Below, in pieces: positions 54,263 through 61,690 of a stretch of DNA of 64,000 bases (positions are counted from its first letter, which is position 1; each line of letters starts with the position of its first letter). This DNA comes from Shimia sp. R10_1 (lineage in GTDB: Bacteria > Pseudomonadota > Alphaproteobacteria > Rhodobacterales > Rhodobacteraceae). The position numbers and the translations under genes were made by a program. The stretch spans positions 1 to 64,000 of the forward strand of contig NZ_JAGHQX010000007.1 of the NCBI RefSeq assembly GCF_017744095.1, in the 5' to 3' direction. Below the pieces are notes generated by a model. It was not told the origin of the DNA. It made no database searches and saw only the letters and a list, made by a program, of their open reading frames with translations.

Positions 54263-54302
54263 ACCAAGATTTTCACTATTTTTTCTTTGGAGTGATTGGG
54301 TG

Positions 54303-55298
54303 ATGCGAAAGCTTGCGCATATGGCCGCCTTTGTTGTGAGTGGCGTTGGAGTAACCTCTGGAATGGCGCTGGCAGATCCTTTGCCCTCGTGGAACGATAC
54401 TGACGCAAAAGCGCGGATCATTTCCTTTGTTGAGGCTGTGACCGATCCTGCCTCTGAAGACTATGTGACCCCGGCAGATCGCATTGCGACCTTTGACAAT
54501 GATGGCACGCTTTGGGCCGAACAGCCGGTGTATTTCCAATTGATTTTTGCGGTCGATCAGGTTGCCAAATTGGCGGAGCAGGATCCGTCGATTTTGACCA
54601 GCGACGCGCTGCGTGCAGCGGCGGCAGGCGACTATGAGGCGCTGGCAGCGACTGGCAAAGAAGGTCTGATTGAGGTGCTTGCGGCCTCTCATACCGAAGT
54701 GTCACTCTACCAGTTCCAACAGGATGTTACGGCTTGGTTGGAGGAGGCGCGTCACCCCAAAACTGGCCTGCGCTATGATGAGATGACCTATCAGCCGATG
54801 CTGGAGCTTTTGCGCTATCTGCGGGATGAAGGGTTTGCGACCTATATCGTTTCCGGCGGCGGTATTCAGTTTATGCGGGTCTTTGCGGAGGATGCCTATG
54901 GCATTCCCCCCAATCAGGTGATCGGCAGCTCTATCACGTCGACTTATGAAGTTGTGGATGGCGTGCCGGTGATCATGAAGGGCGCGGAGCTGTTCTTCAA
55001 CGATGATAAAGCGGGCAAGCCGATCGGGATCATGCACCATATTGGCAAACAGCCGATTTTGGCAGGCGGCAACTCTGATGGTGATTTTGAGATGCTGGAG
55101 TTTTCGACCTCTGGTGAGGGCGCGCGTCTGGGTCTGTATGTGCATCACACAGATGCAGAGCGTGAATGGGCCTATGATCGTGAAGGGCATATCGGCGTCT
55201 TGAACCGTGGACTGGACGAAGGCCCGGATCGCGGCTGGCTGATTGTGGACATGGCACAGGACTGGTCCAAAGTTTTTGCGAAAACCAAAGCTGAGTGA
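54303..55298 (+). CDS. Exported HAD-superfamily phosphatase
   Basis: 331 aa with a signal peptide (cleavage after GMALA, before DPLPSW). HAD motif I is ATFDNDGTLW (Asp65 nucleophile, Asp67), motif II is YIVSGGG, and the acidic motif is GNSDGDFEML. The cap between motifs I and II is helical, as in phosphoserine-phosphatase-like enzymes. It would remove phosphate from a small substrate in the periplasm. GGAG lies upstream of ATG 54303; the frame opens 22 codons earlier in the hairpin region. It ends 8 nt before moxR. Confidence 0.88.
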   Translation: MRKLAHMAAFVVSGVGVTSGMALADPLPSWNDTDAKARIISFVEAVTDPASEDYVTPADRIATFDNDGTLWAEQPVYFQLIFAVDQVAKLAEQDPSILTSDALRAAAAGDYEALAATGKEGLIEVLAASHTEVSLYQFQQDVTAWLEEARHPKTGLRYDEMTYQPMLELLRYLRDEGFATYIVSGGGIQFMRVFAEDAYGIPPNQVIGSSITSTYEVVDGVPVIMKGAELFFNDDKAGKPIGIMHHIGKQPILAGGNSDGDFEMLEFSTSGEGARLGLYVHHTDAEREWAYDREGHIGVLNRGLDEGPDRGWLIVDMAQDWSKVFAKTKAE

Positions 55299-55306
55299 GC
55301 AGGACA

Positions 55307-56296
55307 ATGACGCCAAGAGAGCAGATTGAGCGCCTTGCGGCCCAGATGGGCGAAAGCATCATTGGTCAGCGTGATGTGATCGACCGGTTGTTGATTGGCC
55401 TTTTGGCAAACGGCAACCTGTTGCTGGAAGGCCTGCCGGGGCTTGCAAAAACGCGCGCGGTGAAAGCCTTGGCGAAGAACCTGGAGTGTGACTATGCACG
55501 CATCCAGTTCACACCAGACCTGTTGCCGGCGGATGTGACCGGCACGGAGATGTATTTCCAAAGCGAAGGCGGCGGCCAATTCAAATTCCAGCCGGGTCCG
55601 ATTTTTGCCAATCTGGTGCTGGCGGATGAGATCAACCGGGCGCCTGCAAAAGTGCAGGCGGCCTTGCTTGAGGCGATGGAAGAACGACAGGTGACAGTTG
55701 CGGGGACAACCCACAAGATGGCACCGCTGTTTATGGTTCTGGCGACGCAAAACCCGGTGGAGCAGGAAGGCACCTATCCGCTGCCTGAGGCGCAGATGGA
55801 CCGGTTTCTGATGCATGTGCGGATTGACTATCCCCCGCTTGAGGATGAGGTGAAGGTGATCCGGCTGGTGCGCGCCGAAGAGCAGGCGGCGCTGGCTGAT
55901 ACCCAGTCTGAAAAGACATCCAATGCGGATGCACCGATGTCGCAAGAGGTGGTTTTTGCAGCGCGTCGCGAGATTGCGACGCTGCATTGTGCCGAGGCGA
56001 TGGAAACCTATATGGCGACCATCGTGCAGGCCACACGGACGCCGGCAGACTTTGATGGCGACCTTGCCAAATGGATCGACATCGGCGCGAGCCCGCGTGC
56101 GTCGCTGGCGCTTGATCGGTGCGCGCGGGTGCATGCATGGCTGGCCGGGCGCGATTATGTCGACCCGGAAGATGTGCGCGCGATTGCACCTGACGTGCTA
56201 CGCCACCGTTTGGCGCTGAGCTATGAAGCGCAAGGCAGCGGTGTCTCTGCTGATCAGGTGAGCGCGCGCGTTTTGTCTGTGGTGGCTTTGCCATGA
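55307..56296 (+). CDS. MoxR-family AAA+ ATPase
   Basis: 329 aa. The MoxR-type Walker A is LLLEGLPGLAKTRAVKAL, Walker B is LVLADEINRAPAKVQAALLEAMEERQV, sensor 1 is VLATQNPVEQEGTYPLPEAQMDRF. MoxR proteins act with VWA-domain partners as chaperones in assembly or metal-cofactor insertion. ATG 55307 has AGGA upstream; GTG 55295 overlapping the previous stop is an alternative. It is followed by DUF58 and VWA genes, the classic MoxR arrangement. Confidence 0.94.
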   Translation: MTPREQIERLAAQMGESIIGQRDVIDRLLIGLLANGNLLLEGLPGLAKTRAVKALAKNLECDYARIQFTPDLLPADVTGTEMYFQSEGGGQFKFQPGPIFANLVLADEINRAPAKVQAALLEAMEERQVTVAGTTHKMAPLFMVLATQNPVEQEGTYPLPEAQMDRFLMHVRIDYPPLEDEVKVIRLVRAEEQAALADTQSEKTSNADAPMSQEVVFAARREIATLHCAEAMETYMATIVQATRTPADFDGDLAKWIDIGASPRASLALDRCARVHAWLAGRDYVDPEDVRAIAPDVLRHRLALSYEAQGSGVSADQVSARVLSVVALP

Positions 56297-56312
56297 GCTG
56301 GGACGTCTGACC

Positions 56313-57296
56313 ATGAGCCGCCGCGCCAGCATATCGCGCATGGGGCTATCAGCGGCCAGTGTTGAGGCGACGGATGACTGGGATTTGCGGGTGCATGTGA
56401 CGCTGCCGCATTTGCAGAGTTTTCGGGCCGCCGCACGGGCCATATCTTTCTTGCCGCACCAGCCTGCACGCTCTGCGTTGCAGGGCAGACACCGTGCGCG
56501 GATACGCGGGCGGGGTCTCGATTTTGAAGAGCTGCGCAACTATTTGCCCGGTGATGATGTGCGGGCGATCGACTGGAAAGTCACCGCGCGATCCGGCGCG
56601 CCTTATGTGCGGGTCTATAACGAGGAGCGCGACCGACCGACTCTGATCGTGGTGGATCAGCGCATGTCGATGTTCTTTGGCACGGTGCAAAACACCAAAT
56701 CGGTCACTGCGGCTGAAACAGCGGCGATTGTGGCGCATCGCGTGATTGATCAGGGCGACCGGCTGGGCGGTATTGTTTTTGGCGATCAGGCGGTTGAAGA
56801 GTTGCGCCCCGGACGTGGCGCAACGGCATTGACCCGCTTCTTGAGTGTTTTGACACAGGCCAATCAGCGGCTGCATGCGGATGCTGCCAAAGTGAAACCG
56901 ATGGCGATGAATGCGGTGCTGCGCGCGGTGTCTCGGTTGGCCACGCGGGATCATTTGGTGATCGTGATCAGCGATTTTGACGCGGCAGATGCGGAAACAG
57001 AGCGCCATATGGGCGCGATTGCGCAGCACAATGATGTTGTGTTGGCTTTGGTGACAGACCCCACCGCTGAGAGTTTGCCAGAACAGGGCGCGGTGACGGG
57101 AACGGACGGTCAGCAGCAGGCGCGGCTTGATATGGCGGCAGAGGGCGTGCGGGCAGGGGTTTTGTCTGTGGCTGCGGATCGTACAGACCTCGTGATGGGT
57201 TGGCAGAAGAAGATGAAACTGTCCGTTCTGCCACTGACCACTGCACAGGACACGCTGCCGCAGATTGTGGCCCTGATGGGAGGCGCGCGGCGATGA
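56313..57296 (+). CDS. DUF58 domain protein
   Basis: 327 aa, soluble. The DUF58 core is RARIRGRGLDFEELRNYLPGDDVRAIDWKVTARSGAPYVRVYNEERD, followed by a VWA-like half with VVDQRMSMFFGT, where DxSxS is replaced by DQRMS, a form I recall in many proteobacterial DUF58 proteins. It regularly pairs with MoxR. Its stop overlaps the DUF4381 start in ATGA. Confidence 0.9.
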   Translation: MSRRASISRMGLSAASVEATDDWDLRVHVTLPHLQSFRAAARAISFLPHQPARSALQGRHRARIRGRGLDFEELRNYLPGDDVRAIDWKVTARSGAPYVRVYNEERDRPTLIVVDQRMSMFFGTVQNTKSVTAAETAAIVAHRVIDQGDRLGGIVFGDQAVEELRPGRGATALTRFLSVLTQANQRLHADAAKVKPMAMNAVLRAVSRLATRDHLVIVISDFDAADAETERHMGAIAQHNDVVLALVTDPTAESLPEQGAVTGTDGQQQARLDMAAEGVRAGVLSVAADRTDLVMGWQKKMKLSVLPLTTAQDTLPQIVALMGGARR

Positions 57297-57823
57297 GTGA
57301 GACCGCAGCTGAGACCCCAACCGAGACCTCTGAGGCGCAGGCCGACAGTCTTGTCGGGCTGATCAATCAGCTGGCAGAGGTGCCAGAGCCTGAGGCGGTT
57401 TCGATGATGCCGCAAACGGTGGGATGGGCCGTATTGGCTGGGATGCTCTTACTGGTGCTGATGGCGTGGGTCTGGCGCATCTGGAAGCGCTATCAGGCCA
57501 ATGCCTACCGCCGCGAGGCGCTCGTTGCCCTGGAACAGGTTTCTGAAGATGCGGCAGCGATTTCGGCGCTTTTGAAACGCACTGCGTTGACCGCTTATGG
57601 CCGCAGCCGTGTGGCCGCGCTCAGCGGTGAGCGCTGGCTGGCGTTTCTGGACGCAACGATAGGGACCAGCGAACCGGCGTTTTCAAACGGGGCGGGGCAT
57701 GTGCTGGCGCAGGCGGCTTATCGGCCGGAGCCGGTGCCTGCAGGGCCGGACTTGCAGGATTTGGCGCGGTGGTGGATCAAACACCACCCGAGTGCCTCCG
57801 ATCTGGAGGGGCGCGATGTTTGA
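57293..57823 (+). CDS. DUF4381 membrane protein
   Basis: 176 aa. One central transmembrane helix (about residues 42-62, GWAVLAGMLLLVLMAWVWRIW) is preceded by an acidic periplasmic-side segment and followed by a cytoplasmic helical part (YRREALVALEQVSEDAAAISALLKRTALTAYGRSRVAALSG). DUF4381 is a recurrent accessory of Bat-type operons with unknown function. The start ATG 57293 overlaps the DUF58 stop by 4 nt, and its end overlaps the next start by 8 nt. Confidence 0.85.
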   Translation: MSETAAETPTETSEAQADSLVGLINQLAEVPEPEAVSMMPQTVGWAVLAGMLLLVLMAWVWRIWKRYQANAYRREALVALEQVSEDAAAISALLKRTALTAYGRSRVAALSGERWLAFLDATIGTSEPAFSNGAGHVLAQAAYRPEPVPAGPDLQDLARWWIKHHPSASDLEGRDV

Positions 57824-58799
57824 GCTGACCCATCCATTTGTACTGTTGTTGTGGCCGCTACCGGTTTTGGTGCGTTGGCTGCTGCCTGCCTATCATCAGC
57901 GCGAATCTGCTGTGCGTTTGCCCTTCTTTGAAGCATTGGCAGAGGCGGCGGGCGTTTCGCTGCGCGAGGGGGCAATGGTGGTGGCGCACAAACGTTGGGC
58001 GCTGGTGGCGGGCTTTGTGATCTGGAGCCTTGTGGTGGCGGCGTTGAGTGGGCCGATGCGGCTGGGACCGCCGCAGGAGATCACCAAGGCAACACGCGAT
58101 GTGATCCTTGCGATCGATATTTCCGGCTCCATGGACACTGTCGATTTTCCGGGGGCTGATGGCGACGCGCAACAAAGGTTTGCCGCGGTGCAGGATGTGG
58201 TTGGCGCCTTTTTGCAGGGCCGCGAGGGCGACCGGGTGGCGTTGATTGTGTTTGGCTCGCGCGCTTATGTGCAGGCGCCACTGACCGAGGATCTCGCAAC
58301 TGTTGGGGCCATGCTTGGCCAAACAGAGGTGGGTATGGCTGGGCCGCATACTGCGCTTGGGGATGCGATTGGTTTGGCGATCCGCACCTTTGAAGCCAGC
58401 GAAATCGACGAGCGTCTGTTGATTTTACTGTCTGACGGCAATGACACCGCGAGCCGGATGAGCCCTGTGAATGCGGCTGAGATTGCCAAGGACAACGGCG
58501 TGACCATGTTTGCAGTTGGCGTCGGGGACCCTGAGGCCAGCGGTGAAGATCAGCTGGATATGGGGCAGCTTTCTGATCTGGCAGAGCGCACGGGCGGGCA
58601 GGCGTTTTTTGCCGCTGATGCGGAAGCGCTCGATCAGATCTACGCGGAGATTGACAGTCTGACACCCCGCGAAGAAGACAGCATCAGCTGGCGACAGAAA
58701 GAGCCGTTGGGGCACTACTTGTTGCTTGCGGCGGTCTTTGTCGGGCTGATCCTGTTGTTTTCGGCAGCGATGCGCATGCCACGGAGGGACGCGGCATGA
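57816..58799 (+). CDS. batA: BatA-like membrane VWA protein with intact MIDAS
   Basis: 327 aa. Two N-terminal transmembrane helices (about 5-22 and 52-72), a von Willebrand A domain, and a C-terminal helix (about 298-320). The metal-ion-dependent adhesion site is complete: LAIDISGSMDTVD (DxSxS), with a Thr in TALGDA and the DG of LSDGNDT. In Bacteroides Bat proteins this domain faces the periplasm and binds partners in a Mg-dependent way. GGAGGGGCGCG precedes ATG 57816. Coupled to the next gene by 4 nt overlap. Confidence 0.9.
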   Translation: MFELTHPFVLLLWPLPVLVRWLLPAYHQRESAVRLPFFEALAEAAGVSLREGAMVVAHKRWALVAGFVIWSLVVAALSGPMRLGPPQEITKATRDVILAIDISGSMDTVDFPGADGDAQQRFAAVQDVVGAFLQGREGDRVALIVFGSRAYVQAPLTEDLATVGAMLGQTEVGMAGPHTALGDAIGLAIRTFEASEIDERLLILLSDGNDTASRMSPVNAAEIAKDNGVTMFAVGVGDPEASGEDQLDMGQLSDLAERTGGQAFFAADAEALDQIYAEIDSLTPREEDSISWRQKEPLGHYLLLAAVFVGLILLFSAAMRMPRRDAA

Positions 58800-60394
58800 G
58801 CGAGTCTGTGTTCTGGGTCTATGTTGAGGCGTTCCACTTTTTGCGTATCTGGGTGTTTGCTGCGGCTGTGCCTGTGCTTTGGATCTGGTGGCAGATGCGG
58901 CGCAGGCAGGGCGCGCAGGCCAGTGAGACGGATTGGATCGCACCGCATTTGGTGCAGGCGTTGACCGTGCCGGGGACCGCCCGCAAAGGTGTGCAGCCGA
59001 TTGACGTGATTGCGCTGGTGATGCTCTTGTTGATTGCCGCCGCCGCAGGGCCAAGCTGGACACGTGCGCCTGCGCCGTTTGCGGCACAAACCGCGCCTTT
59101 GGTGATCGCGTTGCAGGTGTCGCCCTCGATGGAGGCCACCGATGTGGCCCCGGATCGGCTGGAACGCGCAAAGCAGAAGGCGCGGGATTTGCTGGAGTTG
59201 CGTGCAGGCGCACGTACGGCGCTTGTGGCCTTTGGCGGCAGTGCGCATGTTGTGGTGCCGATGAGCGAAGATCCCAGCGTGATGCAGCCGTATCTGGAGG
59301 GGTTGCGGCCTGATGTGATGCCCATTGAAGGGCAGGATGTGGGCGCAGGCTTTGATGTGGCGCGCACCCTGCTGGCGCGGGAGGCCGCTGCCGGTGGCGT
59401 GGTCTTTTTGCTCGATGATTTGTCTGCGGCAGATGCGACCGCTCTGGAAACCGCATGGCGCGATGGTGGTGCGGCGGAGGGCGCAGAGGAGGATGAAGAG
59501 GCGGCGATTGCGCAGGCCTCTGTTGCCTCGATGAGCTTTCTCTATTTGTTGCCGGATGGCAGTGCGCTTCCTGCAGGACCGGAGGGCAGCTTTTCGCAAG
59601 CGGTCACGGCTGATGGGCGCGATGTAGCTGCGATTGAGCGCTCTTTGGCCTCAGCCTATCAGCGTGCGCAGTTGAGTGACGCAGCGCAGCCTTGGGAAGA
59701 TCGCGGCGCATGGTTTGCCTGGCCCGCAGCACTGTTGCTGCTCATTTGGTTCCGGCGTGGCATGGCTGTGCGTTGGGCGGCACAATTGGCCGTGGCGCTC
59801 TGGTTTGTGCTGCCTGCAACCGAAGCACAGGCCGAAGGCTGGCGTGACTGGTTTTTGACTGCAGATCAGCAGGGCTGGATCGCCTATCAGCGCAAGGACT
59901 ACGAAACGGCGGCCGCGCGGTTTGAAGACCCTTATTTGCGCGGTGTCGCGCTTTATCGTGATGGGCAATATGAAACGGCGGCGCAGGAAATGGCGCGAAT
60001 TGAAACGGCGGATGCTGCCTTTATCGAAGGCATGTCGCAGTTGAAATCACGTGGCTATCGGGATGGGGTGCGCGCCTTTGAGAGGGCGTTGGCGATTGAT
60101 CCCAACCACGCTGGTGCGCAGCAAAACCTGCCCATCGCCAAAGACATTGTGACCTATGTGGAGACCACACGCGCGCAATCAGACACTGGCGAAGAGTCGG
60201 GTATCGGCGCCGATGACACGGTGTTTGACAATGAAAGCGGGCAGGGCGCGGAGACCCAGATAGAAGCCTCTGAGGAAGAGGCCGCTGGCGGTCATCTGTC
60301 TGCCGAACAATGGATGCGCACCGTAGACACGCGCACCGAAGACTTTTTGCGACAGCGGTTTCGTTTGGAAGCCGCTCAGCCAACTGGAGATTAA
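58796..60394 (+). CDS. batB: BatB/BatC-like membrane VWA-TPR protein with degenerate MIDAS
   Basis: 532 aa. Two N-terminal helices (about 14-32 and 66-82), a VWA domain, a third helix region around 300-345, then TPR repeats (GWIAYQRKDYETAAARFEDP, GVALYRDGQYETAAQEMARI, RDGVRAFERALAIDPNHAGAQQNL) and an acidic Gln/Glu-rich tail. The MIDAS reads ALQVSPSMEATD, so the first Asp of DxSxS is Gln. It appears to join BatB and BatC functions in one chain. Metal-dependent binding by this VWA domain is doubtful. It starts in a 4-nt overlap with the batA-like gene. Confidence 0.88.
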   Translation: MSESVFWVYVEAFHFLRIWVFAAAVPVLWIWWQMRRRQGAQASETDWIAPHLVQALTVPGTARKGVQPIDVIALVMLLLIAAAAGPSWTRAPAPFAAQTAPLVIALQVSPSMEATDVAPDRLERAKQKARDLLELRAGARTALVAFGGSAHVVVPMSEDPSVMQPYLEGLRPDVMPIEGQDVGAGFDVARTLLAREAAAGGVVFLLDDLSAADATALETAWRDGGAAEGAEEDEEAAIAQASVASMSFLYLLPDGSALPAGPEGSFSQAVTADGRDVAAIERSLASAYQRAQLSDAAQPWEDRGAWFAWPAALLLLIWFRRGMAVRWAAQLAVALWFVLPATEAQAEGWRDWFLTADQQGWIAYQRKDYETAAARFEDPYLRGVALYRDGQYETAAQEMARIETADAAFIEGMSQLKSRGYRDGVRAFERALAIDPNHAGAQQNLPIAKDIVTYVETTRAQSDTGEESGIGADDTVFDNESGQGAETQIEASEEEAAGGHLSAEQWMRTVDTRTEDFLRQRFRLEAAQPTGD

Positions 60395-60399
60395 GGCAC

Positions 60400-61680
60400 G
60401 TGCGGTTTGTTTTGAACGTTTTGAGTGTTTGGCTGATATGGGCAGGGCTTGCACTGGCACAGGATGCGCCAAAACTGGACGTGGTCTTTGAGGAGACGGA
60501 AACGATACCGGGGCAGCCCCTCACGCTGAGGTTAACAGTTTTGGTGCCGACCTTCATGCCGGAGCCACCGGTTTGGCCCGATCTGGAAAGCCCCAATCTG
60601 ATGGTGCGTTTGCCAGAAAAAGCAAGCTCGCCAACGAGCAAGTCTGTGAACGGTGAGACATGGTCAGGGATTTCGCGGCGCTATCAGATCACACCGATGG
60701 TGCCGGGCAGTTTTGTGATTGCGCCGGGCGTTGTGCGGGTGACCTATCAGGGCGATGCCGGCGGCGTACAGCAGGCGGAATTGCCCGTACCGGAGATTTC
60801 CGTGGTTGGCGTGCTGCCGGAAGGGGCCGAAGGGCTTGATCCCTTCCTTGCTGCGCAGTCGCTGACTTTGTCGCAAAATATCGAAGGGGAAGCGGAGGGC
60901 CTTGCGGCAGGTGGGAGCCTGACCCGCGTTGTGCAGGCCGAGATCAAAGGTGTTTCCCCGTTGTTCATACCACCGCTTACGCCGGAACAGGCGCCAGATG
61001 GTTTGCGTGCCTATCCTGAAAGCCCTGTCGTTGAAGAGAAAGACGATCGTGGGATCCTTTCGGGCACGCGCTCTGAAAAGACTGTTTATGTTGCGGAAGC
61101 TGCCGTTGATGGCGCGCTGCCAGCGATGACGTTGAAGTGGTACAATTTGAAGACCAAGAGCGTGGAGGAGACGACTTTGCCGGAGGTGGCTGTCCATGCG
61201 GACGCGCCTGCAGCCGGAGGGCTGTTGCCCGGTGCTGACACGCGGTCAGGTTTGGATCTGCGGCTGATTGGTGTTGGGGCGGTGCTCCTGCTTGGGCTGC
61301 TGGGCGCTTGGAGCGTACGCGGGCGGATACTGCGCGGCCTTTGGCGGTTGCAAAGCCAGTGGCGCGCCAGTGAAATATATGCATGGCGCGCAGTAAAAGA
61401 CTCTGTGCGCCGCCATGATTTGAGCGGATCACGCACGGCGTTTTCTGTTTGGCGAGACCGTATGAATGGATACGCGGTGCCCCAGGAGGATGCGGTTGAA
61501 GACGCATTTCTGGCGCTTGGCAGCGGGTTGTTTGGCACGCAGACTGCAGCAGACCAACCTGCGCACTGGCGTGAGCTAAATGCGGCGTTGAAAGACCTGC
61601 GGCGCGCGTTGCATAAGGGACGTCGTGTGAGACACCTAGCTTTGGCAGCACTCAATCCGGTGTCTGCAGCCAGGAAATAA
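60400..61680 (+). CDS. batD: BatD-like membrane-anchored protein
   Basis: 426 aa. A signal peptide (start VRFVLNVLSVWLIWAGLALA, cleavage before QDAPK) is followed by beta-rich periplasmic domains (about 25-290), a transmembrane helix (about 292-312, LIGVGAVLLLGLLGAW) and a cytoplasmic helical tail rich in Arg and Trp. This is the BatD layout. The start is GTG 60400, 5 nt after the previous stop; no ATG fits the signal peptide. It is followed 10 nt later by the octahaem cytochrome gene. Confidence 0.82.
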   Translation: MRFVLNVLSVWLIWAGLALAQDAPKLDVVFEETETIPGQPLTLRLTVLVPTFMPEPPVWPDLESPNLMVRLPEKASSPTSKSVNGETWSGISRRYQITPMVPGSFVIAPGVVRVTYQGDAGGVQQAELPVPEISVVGVLPEGAEGLDPFLAAQSLTLSQNIEGEAEGLAAGGSLTRVVQAEIKGVSPLFIPPLTPEQAPDGLRAYPESPVVEEKDDRGILSGTRSEKTVYVAEAAVDGALPAMTLKWYNLKTKSVEETTLPEVAVHADAPAAGGLLPGADTRSGLDLRLIGVGAVLLLGLLGAWSVRGRILRGLWRLQSQWRASEIYAWRAVKDSVRRHDLSGSRTAFSVWRDRMNGYAVPQEDAVEDAFLALGSGLFGTQTAADQPAHWRELNAALKDLRRALHKGRRVRHLALAALNPVSAARK

Positions 61681-61690
61681 AGGGAGCGAC

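Noticed and set aside
52675-54408. 577-aa open frame on the minus strand opposite the sulfatase
   Set aside because: No ribosome binding site or family resemblance; it is the complement of a strongly codon-biased secreted enzyme.
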